Positions 40,743-49,811 of a stretch of DNA of 64,000 nucleotides are shown in pieces. A program made the position numbers and the translations under genes. The notes under the pieces are model-generated. The model did no database searches, was not told the origin of the DNA, and saw nothing but the letters and a program-made list of their open reading frames with translations. The first letter of the stretch is position 1; each line of letters begins with the position of its first letter. The stretch is from Sporobacter sp963675425 (GTDB lineage Bacteria; Bacillota; Clostridia; Oscillospirales; Oscillospiraceae), in NCBI GenBank assembly GCA_963675425.1, contig OY776214.1:3968001-4032000 (forward strand), given 5' to 3'.

Positions 40743-42512
40743 TTACTGAGCGGCTATTTTTTCTGCCAGGTCATTCAGATAAACCCAGCGCTCCAGCTTT
40801 TCCTCCAGCCGTTTGTCCAGTATGTCTTTTTGCGCCATGAGCTCCTGGAGCCTGATATAATCGCTTGATGCGCTTTCAAGCTGCACGTTTAAATCCTTGA
40901 GCTCCTGTTCCAATGTGGCAATCTCCGCGTCTATACACTCGAATTCCCGCTGTTCATTAAATGAAAACTTTAGCTTTTTCTCAGACGGGGCTCTGGTTTT
41001 TTCTGCCGGGTCCGCTTTTATTTTCGGAAGCTCCTCAGCGGCGTTTTGATCCCAATATTCAGAAAAGGAGCCCAGGTATTTTTTGATCTCCCCATTGCCT
41101 CGGAAATCAAAGATCGTATCGGTCACCCTGTCTAAAAAATACCGATCATGCGAGACCACCATAACGGCGCCGCTGAAACTGTCCAGGTATTCTTCAAGGA
41201 TATTCAACGTCTGGATGTCGAGATCATTTGTCGGCTCATCCAGAAGCAGGATGTTGGGCGCTTGCATCAAAATTCCGAGCAAATACAGTCTTCTCCGCTC
41301 TCCGCCGGATAACCGGCCTATTGTATTCCACTGCAGGTCGGGTGTGAACAAATATTTCTCAAGCATTTGTGAAGCGGTCAACGTACCGTCCGCCGTCTCG
41401 ATTTCACCGGAAATTTCTTTAATATAATCAATCACGCGGCTACTTAAATCCATTTCCGCCGTGTCCTGCGAAAAATATCCGAGTTTGACGGTGTCACCGA
41501 TGACAACTGAGCCGGAGTCCGGACGAAGCTTACCGCTGACTATATTCAGCAGCGTCGATTTGCCGCTGCCGCTTTTTCCGATGATACCAATTCTGTCATC
41601 ATGGAGGAACGTATGGTCAAAATGGCTGATCAGCTGTTTCCCGCCGAAGCCCATTGAGAGGTCATTGATCTCAACGGTCTTTCTGCCAAGTCTGGTGGAA
41701 GGCGACTTGAGCTCCAGCTTAGTGGCATCAGCAGGCCCGCTTTGTTCACTGAGGGCTTTAAAACGGGCGATTCGATCCTTGCTTTTTGTACCGCGCGCGC
41801 GAGGCCCGCGCTGGATCCATTCAAGCTCTTTTCGTAAAAGGCTTTGCCTTTTACGCTCGGTTCCCCGCTCTATTTCCTCGCGCTGTGCCTTGAGTTCGAG
41901 ATACGACGAATAATTTGACGGGTAGCTATATAAATGGCCGCCGTCTATTTCAACAATCTTGTTCGTTACCCGATCCAAAAAGTAGCGGTCATGCGTTACC
42001 ATGATAATGGCGCCCGAATAATTGATGAGATAACTTTCCAGCCACTGTACCATGGCTATATCAAGATGGTTCGTTGGTTCGTCCAGGATCAGCACATCGC
42101 TGTGCTGTATCAGAGCGCTGGTAATGGCCACACACTTTCGTTGGCCGCCGGATAAACTGCCGGCCGGTTTATCAATGTCGTCGATGCCAAGCTGGGTGAG
42201 TATCTTTTTTGCCTCAAATTCTTTACTGTCCTTCAAAGCCGGCGCTTGGGCAAACACGTGTTCCAAAACCGTTTGTCCTTCATCCCACATGGGATTCTGC
42301 GGCAAATATTGAACACGCACGCCGGAATACTTCGTGATCGTTCCGGCATCGGGCTCTAAAGCCTGCGCCAGGATCCGAAGAAAGGTTGACTTGCCTGTTC
42401 CATTTGTTCCGATTACACCGATTCTGTCACCTTTATCGATGTAAAGAGAGACCTCATTGATCAGTGTTTTTTCATCATAGCTTTTGACGATTTTTTCCGC
42501 GGAAAGCAGCAT
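40743..42512 (-). CDS. ABC-F family ATPase
   Basis: The 589-aa protein has two ATPase domains in one chain and no membrane helices. Walker A motifs are GTNGTGKST near residue 36 and GKSGSGKST near 315, signatures LSGGQRK and LSGGERRR, Walker B motifs LILDEPTNHLD and LLLDEPTNDLD. A linker of about 80 residues and a C-terminal coiled coil (about 520-589) complete it. ABC-F proteins act on ribosomes in translation quality control or antibiotic protection. GGTGAGGTATC precedes the ATG. Confidence 0.94.
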   Translation of the reverse strand: MLLSAEKIVKSYDEKTLINEVSLYIDKGDRIGVIGTNGTGKSTFLRILAQALEPDAGTITKYSGVRVQYLPQNPMWDEGQTVLEHVFAQAPALKDSKEFEAKKILTQLGIDDIDKPAGSLSGGQRKCVAITSALIQHSDVLILDEPTNHLDIAMVQWLESYLINYSGAIIMVTHDRYFLDRVTNKIVEIDGGHLYSYPSNYSSYLELKAQREEIERGTERKRQSLLRKELEWIQRGPRARGTKSKDRIARFKALSEQSGPADATKLELKSPSTRLGRKTVEINDLSMGFGGKQLISHFDHTFLHDDRIGIIGKSGSGKSTLLNIVSGKLRPDSGSVVIGDTVKLGYFSQDTAEMDLSSRVIDYIKEISGEIETADGTLTASQMLEKYLFTPDLQWNTIGRLSGGERRRLYLLGILMQAPNILLLDEPTNDLDIQTLNILEEYLDSFSGAVMVVSHDRYFLDRVTDTIFDFRGNGEIKKYLGSFSEYWDQNAAEELPKIKADPAEKTRAPSEKKLKFSFNEQREFECIDAEIATLEQELKDLNVQLESASSDYIRLQELMAQKDILDKRLEEKLERWVYLNDLAEKIAAQ

Positions 42513-42641
42513 AAAGCTGATACCTCACCTATTAAAATGACTGTCACGAAAAGCCCGCCTGTCGAACGGGGCAGCGAAGTCTCACCTAATCGAAAAGATT
42601 CGCCAGTTCTTTTTAACCGGTAGCGTTTCGGCGCGAAGCGG

Positions 42642-42842
42642 CTAATCCTCAATGATTTCCTTGACCCGGCCCACCATACTGCCTTCTTCCAGCATGACCT
42701 TAATACCATGCGGGTGATTGGCGCTATTGGTGAGGATGCGCTTAACATGTCCTCTTGTCAGCACGCCCGTGGCCTGGTCTTTTTTGAGCACGATATCTAC
42801 CAGCGCGCCGATTTTAATGTTTGACCGTGTTTTTCCGTCCAA
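42642..42842 (-). CDS. ywbE: YwbE family protein
   Basis: The 66-aa product (DGKTRSNIKIGALVDIVLKK; GHVKRILTNSANHPHGIKVM) matches the small YwbE family, a KOW-like beta-barrel protein of unknown function common in Firmicutes. It starts 5 nt after the LspA-like stop, so the two are translationally linked. Confidence 0.85.
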   Translation of the reverse strand: MDGKTRSNIKIGALVDIVLKKDQATGVLTRGHVKRILTNSANHPHGIKVMLEEGSMVGRVKEIIED

Positions 42843-42847
42843 ATAAT

Positions 42848-43378
42848 CTACTCCTTTACCAGCTTGCAGCCATTTTTAAGCCACGAGCGGAATGGTATTA
42901 TGTCTGTTTTTTCAATGGATTTATAGGTTTTGCTCAAAAACCATAGTACAATGCTGATCCAGCCCACATGCAGGAATACATCCTTCATATCAAAGATAAA
43001 CCAGCTTAAAAGGCCGATATAGTCCAGGCTGCCGCCCCAGAACACAACGTCGATAAAAGAGCAGCCAATACCGGCTACCGCCATGCAAAACCCTAAGCTC
43101 AGCCAAAAACTTGATTGTCCGGCCAGATATCTCTGGTATTTGTAAAACAGCGTGATACCGATGATGGCGGCCAATTGGAGAAGGACCATAAACAGGACCG
43201 GCATCACGACGCCGGCCATGCTGGCAAACCAGTTTAAATTCGTATTTTGAAACGGCTCAAAGCGCATAACAGTCGGAATGAGTGTTACGCGCGCATCCAT
43301 AGCAAAATTCCAAATCAAGACCTTTACGGACTGTTCAAGCAGAATCAGCAGGCCAACAAAAAGCCACTGCTTTTTCAT
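42848..43378 (-). CDS. lspA: Signal peptidase II (LspA)-like membrane protein
   Basis: The 176-aa protein has four helices and the LspA layout. Both catalytic Asp positions appear kept (GGSLDYIGLL near residue 120; FDMKDVFLHVGW near 136), but the usual FNxAD motif reads FDMKD, and the NxxD-R helix reads SFIDVVF. It may therefore be a divergent LspA with different specificity, or a paralogue of the housekeeping enzyme. The ATG at 43378 has CTGGAGAACC upstream; 11 further codons are open. Confidence 0.72.
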   Translation of the reverse strand: MKKQWLFVGLLILLEQSVKVLIWNFAMDARVTLIPTVMRFEPFQNTNLNWFASMAGVVMPVLFMVLLQLAAIIGITLFYKYQRYLAGQSSFWLSLGFCMAVAGIGCSFIDVVFWGGSLDYIGLLSWFIFDMKDVFLHVGWISIVLWFLSKTYKSIEKTDIIPFRSWLKNGCKLVKE

Positions 43379-43433
43379 TGAGGTTCTCCAGTTCTGTATC
43401 AGTATTGGCAAGCCTGATACCTTATTATTAAGC

Positions 43434-44003
43434 TTAAGTCCCTGTGGTTAACTCTCGCTTTCTAAAGCAGGAGTCAATATGATCATTCACAACGCCCGTT
43501 GCCTGCAGATGCGAATAAACAATAACCGGTCCGAGGAATTTGAAGCCGCGCTTTTTTAAATCCTTGCTGACCCTGTCGGACAGGTCCGTAGTTGCCGGGA
43601 CGTCTGTTATGCTCTTGAAGCTCCTTACCACCGGCTTGTTGTCTGTGAATCCCCAGATGTATTTGTCGAAGCTTCCGAACTCACGCCGTATATCCAGAAA
43701 CCTTTTAGCGTTGTTAATGGAAGCCTCGATTTTCTTTCGGTTTCTAATAATCCCGTCATTTTTCAGCAGCTCCTCGATTTTGTGCTCGTCGTAGGCCGCA
43801 ACCAATTGGGGCTCGAAATTGTCGTAGGCTTTTCGATAGTTCTCTCTTTTCCGGAGAATTGTCAGCCAGCTTAACCCGGCCTGCGCCGATTCCAGAACCA
43901 GAAACTCAAAATGCTTTCGGTCCTCATGCACGGGCACGCCCCATTCTTCATCGTGATACTTTATATATAGCTCGTCTGTCCCGCACCAGTCACATCTGTT
44001 CAT
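43434..44003 (-). CDS. tag: DNA-3-methyladenine glycosylase I (Tag)
   Basis: The 189-aa enzyme has MNRCDWCGTDELYIKYHDEEW at the N-terminus and HIDSCF near residue 178; the Cys and His here form the Tag zinc site. LESAQAGLSWLTILRKR contains the catalytic Glu and base-recognition residues. It removes 3-methyladenine from DNA. The ATG overlaps the nudC stop as TTAATG, so the two genes are coupled. Confidence 0.94.
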   Translation of the reverse strand: MNRCDWCGTDELYIKYHDEEWGVPVHEDRKHFEFLVLESAQAGLSWLTILRKRENYRKAYDNFEPQLVAAYDEHKIEELLKNDGIIRNRKKIEASINNAKRFLDIRREFGSFDKYIWGFTDNKPVVRSFKSITDVPATTDLSDRVSKDLKKRGFKFLGPVIVYSHLQATGVVNDHIDSCFRKRELTTGT

Positions 44004-44845
44004 TACAGCTCCACAGTCCCGGTCCGGAAGGCCTCCATCATCTCGCCCGTCAGGCTGATCTTCAGCCCTTCGGGCGGGATGTCTTTTCGATCCACCCAAA
44101 CACCCAGGGACAGCTCATCCTCCTGCAAGGTGACGGTGTCGTCGCCGTCGAGCTCGGCGTAAAAACCGGCTAGAATCGTATCCGTAAACGGCCAGGGCTG
44201 GCTTTTATAAAATTGGATGTTCTTCACGTCCAGCCCCACCTCTTCCTTCACTTCGCGCCGGACCGCCTGCTCCAGGCTCTCCCCGATCTCAACAAAGCCC
44301 GCGATGAGCGCGTACCGCGTATATTCCCGGCCCTTATATTTCGTCAGCATCAGCCGGTCCTCGTTATGTACCGCAACGATCACGCAGGGTGAGATCGTCG
44401 GATACACCTGAAAGGAGCAGGACTCGCAGTAAAGCATCCGTTCCTTGTCCGACGGCACCATCGTCTGGCCGCAGCGGCTGCAGAAACGGTGGTTTGTATA
44501 CCAGCGGTTGAGCTGCTGCCCCACCGCACCGGCGAACGACCGCCAGTATTTCGGTTCCATCCGGAATCGGGACGTGGATACATAGCTCCAGCCGTCGGCC
44601 GTATCGAGGCCTTTTTCAGCTGTCAGAAAGTAGTTGTGCTCGTCGATGGAGAACAGATAACGGGCGCTGTCAATGAGATGCGGATGGGTCGCCTCAAAAT
44701 CGGAAAAGGACGGATACCAGAGCGTCTCCTTCCCTTCGCATATCAGCACGGCATCCCCATCGTACGATAGGAACAGGTCCTGGGGCTGCGCCGTTTTGAG
44801 CTTGAAATTATTATTAAATATTCTCGGTTCAATATCCTGAATCAT
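44003..44845 (-). CDS. nudC: NADH pyrophosphatase / NAD-cap hydrolase NudC
   Basis: The 280-aa product has an N-terminal domain, a four-Cys zinc ribbon (RFCSRCGQ ... YCESCSF) near residues 120-145, and a Nudix box GFVEIGESLEQAVRREVKEEVG near 195-215. NudC hydrolyses NADH and removes NAD caps from RNA. It is followed by tag in one operon. Confidence 0.93.
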   Translation of the reverse strand: MIQDIEPRIFNNNFKLKTAQPQDLFLSYDGDAVLICEGKETLWYPSFSDFEATHPHLIDSARYLFSIDEHNYFLTAEKGLDTADGWSYVSTSRFRMEPKYWRSFAGAVGQQLNRWYTNHRFCSRCGQTMVPSDKERMLYCESCSFQVYPTISPCVIVAVHNEDRLMLTKYKGREYTRYALIAGFVEIGESLEQAVRREVKEEVGLDVKNIQFYKSQPWPFTDTILAGFYAELDGDDTVTLQEDELSLGVWVDRKDIPPEGLKISLTGEMMEAFRTGTVEL

Positions 44846-44960
44846 AGGCTTTCTTATACGCTCCTTTATATTAAGGTGTTACGCATTCATTGCGTTATCC
44901 GGTTTTCCAATAATGATCATTTACCGTCATTATCCCTTTTCCATGCCGTTTACAGTACGC

Positions 44961-46982
44961 TTAACCGAAACGCACCGAGACCTCGGATACAACCGTACTG
45001 CCCAGTTTTACCGTTGTGCCCCACTTGCTCAGGGTGGACTGCTCCTCGACGCGCGTGCTGACGGCCAGCTCCCCCAGCGCGCCGCGCGCCCGCGCTTCTT
45101 TTAACGCCGCTTTCTCGGACGAGGCCTTTGCCGTTTCGACGGCTTCCTCCATATTGTCAAAGCGGCTGCTGCCCGACGGGGCAAGTACCACGTAATACGT
45201 ATGGCCCGAAGATGATAAACGCTTTGAAATCTCAACGCGCGCCGTTGTACTGATGTCCGCCTTCAAAGCGCCGAGCGCGTTGGCAACCTCCGCGTTGGGG
45301 GGCTTGACATAGTCTGTTCCAAGCGCCTTGGCCACGGCGGGCAAAAAGACATGTGTCGGCGCGCCGATTCCGACAAGCGCGGCTTTTGTCTGCATGACGT
45401 GTCGGAAGAGCTTGTTATCATCGGTGTCGCGCGTCGCCCAGCCTTGCCGGACGAGATATTCCGTCTGTGCGTCGAGTCCGCCGCCAAATTTGGACGGATA
45501 GCGCTGCGCAAGGAGAATGCGGAGCAGATTGACGTATAGATGTTCTCCCACCCGGTCGTAGGCCTCATCGGCCAGCGTGAGCAGCTCGTCGGGCGTATCC
45601 TCGCGCCCCAGAAGGCGCAGAAGGTAGCGCGCCGCCAGCACCGACGACTCCCGGTCGTACTCGGTGTAGTCGCCTTTGATGTGCATGAAGTCCGTCGGCG
45701 TCAGGCCGCAGCGCATGATGATACCTTCCGCCTCCAGCCGCTCACTGTTCAGATGATACAGGTCAATACCCCGCGTCTCCTTAAGCCCGCTCAATATACA
45801 CGGGCCGGCGCGGAGGGCCTCGATAAGTGCCAGCTCATCGGTGTTATATCTTTTCGGGTCGGCAGGCTCCCGGACGAGATAAAAGAATTCATGCAGCGGG
45901 AACTGTGACGGATGGACATGGCCTAAAAGCTCTGTCAGCATCGTTTTGATCTCCGGCCAGCGGCTTGACGCGGCGCAGATTGGCATGACGCGGCGCGGGA
46001 AAACCTTCAGGCTCTCGCCGAAAAGCCGTATCGCGCTGTCACCGCCCAGGGCAAAGGTATCCACAAAAACGCCCTTAACATGCGTCCGCCAGCCGCCAAT
46101 CTGTATGCCGTCGCCGGCCATGACAGGCCGGCTGCCGCTGACAACGGAGACATCCGTCGTCGTGCCGCCCATATCGACAATGAGACAATCCTGCTGCTCT
46201 GCAAGGCTTTGCCCGGCCAGGACGCTGGCTGCCGGCCCGGACAAAATCGTTTCAACGGGGCGTGAAAGCGAAAGCTTTTCAGACATGAGGCTGCCGTCAC
46301 TGCGCACAACCATAACGGGCGCTTTACAGTCCCGGGCCGCAAAATCTGAAAGTGCGGCCTCAATAAACTCGCGCACAATCGGGAGCAGCCGCGCGTTGAG
46401 GAGCGCCGTCGCGCCGCGCGTGAGGACATTAATCTCGCTGGTCAGCTCACTGGCGCAAACAAGCGGAAGCCCGTACAGCTCCTCCGCCAGCTTCTTGGCG
46501 CGCAGCTCACAGGGCGCGCCATTGCTGATGGCATACAGCTCAGCGGCCGAAAGGGCGTCGGCGTCGGACAGCCAATCCCCCAGCTCCGAAACGACGGCGT
46601 CCCAGTCCGGCTCGTCTATAACCAGTCCGTCGGCGCTGCCGTGCGTATCGATACAGCGGACGCTGTCATACTTAAATCCGTATTTAGCCTCGGCGTCAAA
46701 CCGCCGGATAAACTCGTCTGTTAGGCCGAAAATTAACAGCTTGGCCCGGCAGCCCTTGTTTTCAACGCAGGCGTTTGTAGCCAGCGTCGTAGAAAGCGAT
46801 ATGAGCTCCGCTTCGCGCACAAGCTCCGGCGGGAGCATATCCAGCGCTTTTCCGATTCCGACGGAGAGGTTTTCCCGCGTCGTGAGCGCTTTCCCCTTCG
46901 CCAGCAGTTTTCCCGAATCATAATCGTATGCAACCGCGTCCGTGCAGGTGCCGCCGGTGTCTATTCCAATGCCAATTTTCAT
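44961..46982 (-). CDS. Hydantoinase/oxoprolinase (HyuA-like) family protein
   Basis: The 673-aa protein has the phosphate-binding GIGIDTGGTCTDAVAYD at the N-terminus, STTLATNACVENKG near residue 65, CLIVDMGGTTTDVSVVSG near 265 and a long C-terminal region. The family hydrolyses or carboxylates with ATP (5-oxoproline, hydantoins, acetone). HyuA usually has a HyuB partner gene; none is present here, so the reaction is uncertain. AAGGGGAAG precedes the ATG. Confidence 0.88.
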   Translation of the reverse strand: MKIGIGIDTGGTCTDAVAYDYDSGKLLAKGKALTTRENLSVGIGKALDMLPPELVREAELISLSTTLATNACVENKGCRAKLLIFGLTDEFIRRFDAEAKYGFKYDSVRCIDTHGSADGLVIDEPDWDAVVSELGDWLSDADALSAAELYAISNGAPCELRAKKLAEELYGLPLVCASELTSEINVLTRGATALLNARLLPIVREFIEAALSDFAARDCKAPVMVVRSDGSLMSEKLSLSRPVETILSGPAASVLAGQSLAEQQDCLIVDMGGTTTDVSVVSGSRPVMAGDGIQIGGWRTHVKGVFVDTFALGGDSAIRLFGESLKVFPRRVMPICAASSRWPEIKTMLTELLGHVHPSQFPLHEFFYLVREPADPKRYNTDELALIEALRAGPCILSGLKETRGIDLYHLNSERLEAEGIIMRCGLTPTDFMHIKGDYTEYDRESSVLAARYLLRLLGREDTPDELLTLADEAYDRVGEHLYVNLLRILLAQRYPSKFGGGLDAQTEYLVRQGWATRDTDDNKLFRHVMQTKAALVGIGAPTHVFLPAVAKALGTDYVKPPNAEVANALGALKADISTTARVEISKRLSSSGHTYYVVLAPSGSSRFDNMEEAVETAKASSEKAALKEARARGALGELAVSTRVEEQSTLSKWGTTVKLGSTVVSEVSVRFG

Positions 46983-47125
46983 GCGCGCTTCCCCTTAATC
47001 TAATCAGCCGTGCTGAACCGTCAAAGCAGTTTTTTATTTTTGGCTGGTTTATTCTTGGCCCGGCCGTAAATGCCGGGAGTTTAAGCTTATCATCTGCATT
47101 TGGTTTGCAAAACATATCAGGCAAT

Positions 47126-47155
47126 ACTATATCACTTTTCGCAGATTCTTGTAAA
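47126..47155 (-). promoter_or_regulatory. Candidate promoter of the HyuA-like gene
   Basis: On the minus strand TTTACA (47150-47155) and TATAGT (47126-47131) are 18 nt apart, about 145 bp upstream of the start. The rest of 46983-47125 shows no clear signal. Confidence 0.4.
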
Positions 47156-47249
47156 GAATTCAAAACACTTGCAATAACATACATCCTATTGGAGTGGACA
47201 GGCTTTTAACCTGATAAGGTTTAAACCGACACATAAATATACATAGCGA

Positions 47250-47273
47250 CAGGGCTGGCGAAGGCCAGCCCTG
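47250..47273 (-). terminator. GC hairpin downstream of gap
   Basis: A perfect 10-bp stem (47250-47259 with 47264-47273) with a GAAG loop lies about 95 bp beyond the gap stop. Confidence 0.6.
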
Positions 47274-47366
47274 TATAATGATAATTTTGTGATAATTTTA
47301 TCCTATTTATGGCATTTTCACTTATAACCGTGTCTGATTATTACGATATTATTAAATGAAAGGCCC

Positions 47367-48374
47367 TTATTTATGATCGACCTTATGCATATGCTCAATG
47401 AGGTCCAAAACCTTGCTGGAGTATCCGTACTCATTGTCATACCAGGCCACGACCTTCATAAAGGTGTCGGTAAGCTGGATGCCGGCTTTGGCGTCAAAGA
47501 TGGCAATATGCGGATCGCTTAAAAAATCAGAGGAGACAACGTCCTCGTCCGTATAGGAGATGATGCCCTTGAACTCGTTTTCGGAAGCACTTTTCATAAC
47601 AGCGCAAACCTCCTCGTACCGGGCGGGCTTTTCAAGATTAACCGTGAGGTCCACAACGGAGACATCCAGCGTTGGTACGCGCATCGACATGCCTGTCAGC
47701 CGGCCCTCTAAAGACGGGATGACCTTTGTCACGGCGACAGCCGCTCCGGTCGACGAAGGAATGATGTTGTACGTGGCCGCACGGCCGCCGCGCCAGTCCT
47801 TAAGTGATTTGCCGTCAACCGTCTTCTGCGACGCCGTCACCGAATGAATTGTCGTCATCAGGCCCGACGCAACGCCGTAGTTGTCATGAAGAATTTTGGC
47901 GATGGGCGCCAGGCAGTTCGTTGTGCACGAGGCGTTGGAGACAATATTCAACGATGTGTCGTATTTATCGGTGTTGACACCCATGACGAACATCGGTATG
48001 TCTTTCGACGGTGCTGTAACGATAACCTTTTTAGCGCCGGCTTTAAGATGGGCCGCGGCTTTATCCATTGATTTAAACTGACCCGTCGAATCCACAAGAT
48101 ACTCTACGCCGACATCCGCCCACGGAATATTTTCAGGGTTGCGGTCTGAAAACGCGGGAATTTCACGTCCGTCGATGACAATGCCCTTGTCCGTATATGT
48201 AATGTCATGCCCGAGCCGGCCGTGAAGCGAGTCATATTTCATCATATAGGCCATATAGTCGGGCGCAACAGTGGAGTTGATCCCAACGACCTCAATGTCC
48301 TTGTGCTCTAAACTGGCTCTTAAAACGATTCGGCCAATCCGGCCGAATCCGGTAATGCCGATTTTAATACTCAT
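47367..48374 (-). CDS. gap: Glyceraldehyde-3-phosphate dehydrogenase
   Basis: The 335-aa enzyme has the NAD-binding GITGFGRIGRIVLRA at the N-terminus, the active-site SNASCTTNCLAPIAK near residue 150, the catalytic His in TTIHSVTASQ near 177 and WYDNEYGYSSKV near 312. It is the glycolytic enzyme. It stands alone without pgk or tpi. Confidence 0.96.
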   Translation of the reverse strand: MSIKIGITGFGRIGRIVLRASLEHKDIEVVGINSTVAPDYMAYMMKYDSLHGRLGHDITYTDKGIVIDGREIPAFSDRNPENIPWADVGVEYLVDSTGQFKSMDKAAAHLKAGAKKVIVTAPSKDIPMFVMGVNTDKYDTSLNIVSNASCTTNCLAPIAKILHDNYGVASGLMTTIHSVTASQKTVDGKSLKDWRGGRAATYNIIPSSTGAAVAVTKVIPSLEGRLTGMSMRVPTLDVSVVDLTVNLEKPARYEEVCAVMKSASENEFKGIISYTDEDVVSSDFLSDPHIAIFDAKAGIQLTDTFMKVVAWYDNEYGYSSKVLDLIEHMHKVDHK

Positions 48375-48535
48375 GAAGATACCTCCGAAGATCCGTTCGT
48401 CCGTTTCTTACTCTTTCAGTCTGATTATATCAATATATTTCTATAAATTAAAGTAATTGTTCAACAGTTTTTTTAATTCTTCCGAAGAGTATAAAATTTT
48501 GTTGTTTTGCGGCGATATTTTTGATATTATGAGGG

Positions 48536-48630
48536 TTGACACTAACTTGACAATATACATATTTAAAGGTTTTTACACACTTTTTAACGATATGTTGATT
48601 GACATTTTTTAACGAGTATTATTTGTCAAT
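48536..48630 (+). promoter_or_regulatory. Promoter region of the kinase-like gene, with TTGACA repeats and an inverted repeat
   Basis: TTGACA occurs at 48536, 48547 and 48599. The first has TATTTA 18 nt downstream. ATTGACA (48598-48604) and TGTCAAT (48624-48630) form an inverted repeat that could be an operator. Which site is the promoter is not settled. Confidence 0.35.
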
Positions 48631-48670
48631 GCCTCCACATTGATAAGACAGAGAAAGGAGGTCAGTTGCT

Positions 48671-49753
48671 TTGACAGATAGATTTACCAGTCTGTACGGG
48701 AACCATTCACAGGCCGTTATCGTCGAAAAAAACGGAAAAGTTGAATATTTTAATGATGCGGCCGCCCGCTTAATACCAAATATAAACGAAGCCGCGCCGG
48801 AAGATATATTCCCGGCTGAGCTTTTATCCTATAATGCCGACCGTTTTATCGGCGAAGCAAAGATCGCCGGAAAAAACCTGGTCGTAAACGTGACGAAGCT
48901 CAGTGACTGCAGGGTATTTGGGATAACGGCGCCAGAGCCGGACGACCAGGGCGACTGGACAAATATTTTTGGTACCATCAGCTACGAGCTCAACAACAGT
49001 CTGTCTGTTTTAAAGATGTCCTCGGGGCTCTTGCTGCCACATGTTGAAAATCAGGACAATTCCAGGCTCAGCAGATATGCGTCGATGATCTACCACAGTT
49101 ACTATAATATCCAGCGCATTACTAATAACTTAACCGATTTCGGCGATTATACACGCAACAGCATGCTGCTCAATCGCACTTCATATGACCTGGCAGTCTC
49201 AAGCCGGGAAATGATAGACACCGTGCGCCATCTTGTTTCCGACCGCGGCGTTGAGTTGTGTTTTAAAGCCAATCAGGACAGCTTGGTCGTCTACGCGGAC
49301 AAAAGGCGGATCGATAAGCTGATCCTGAATCTGCTGTCTAACAGCCTGCTAAACACACCGGCGGGCGGGTCGGTTGCGTTATCGGTCATTTCAGCCGGAG
49401 ACCGGTTCATCCTGACGGTCAGCGATAACGGTCAGGGCATCCCTCCCGAAATCCTGCAGATGGCCTGGAGCCGCTACAGAGCCGAACGCTTCGTTACCGA
49501 ACAGCCTGTCGGCGTCGGTCTGGGTCTGCCCATCGTTCACGCCATCACCAAACAGCACGGCGGCAGCGTCATGTTGGAAAGCCGGTTGGGTATCGGAACA
49601 ACTGTAACCGTATCAATCCCCCTGGCTAAGCCGGAAACGCCCGCGTTTAACGATATATTCGTCGATTATGCGGATTATGACATGCAGCAGCTTCTCACGG
49701 AACTTTCAGGTGTCATAAGCTCCGAAAAATACTCTCAGAAATACATGGACTAG
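48671..49753 (+). CDS. Sensor-histidine-kinase-like protein lacking the phospho-acceptor His
   Basis: The 360-aa product starts at TTG, 8 nt after AAAGGAGG. Residues 1-95 are PAS-like with no membrane helix. The DHp region reads FGTISYELNNSLSVLKMSS, where kinases have S-H-E-L; the His is replaced by Tyr. The ATPase domain is intact: N box LILNLLSNSLLNTP, G1 VSDNGQGIPPE, G2 VGLGLPIVHAI. It may bind ATP and act by phosphatase or partner-binding activity rather than autophosphorylation. No response-regulator gene is adjacent. Confidence 0.82.
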   Translation: MTDRFTSLYGNHSQAVIVEKNGKVEYFNDAAARLIPNINEAAPEDIFPAELLSYNADRFIGEAKIAGKNLVVNVTKLSDCRVFGITAPEPDDQGDWTNIFGTISYELNNSLSVLKMSSGLLLPHVENQDNSRLSRYASMIYHSYYNIQRITNNLTDFGDYTRNSMLLNRTSYDLAVSSREMIDTVRHLVSDRGVELCFKANQDSLVVYADKRRIDKLILNLLSNSLLNTPAGGSVALSVISAGDRFILTVSDNGQGIPPEILQMAWSRYRAERFVTEQPVGVGLGLPIVHAITKQHGGSVMLESRLGIGTTVTVSIPLAKPETPAFNDIFVDYADYDMQQLLTELSGVISSEKYSQKYMD

Positions 49754-49811
49754 TTTAGCAGCTAAAAAACAACAATTGATATAAACGCGCCAGCCTAAAT
49801 CGGAGACTCAG

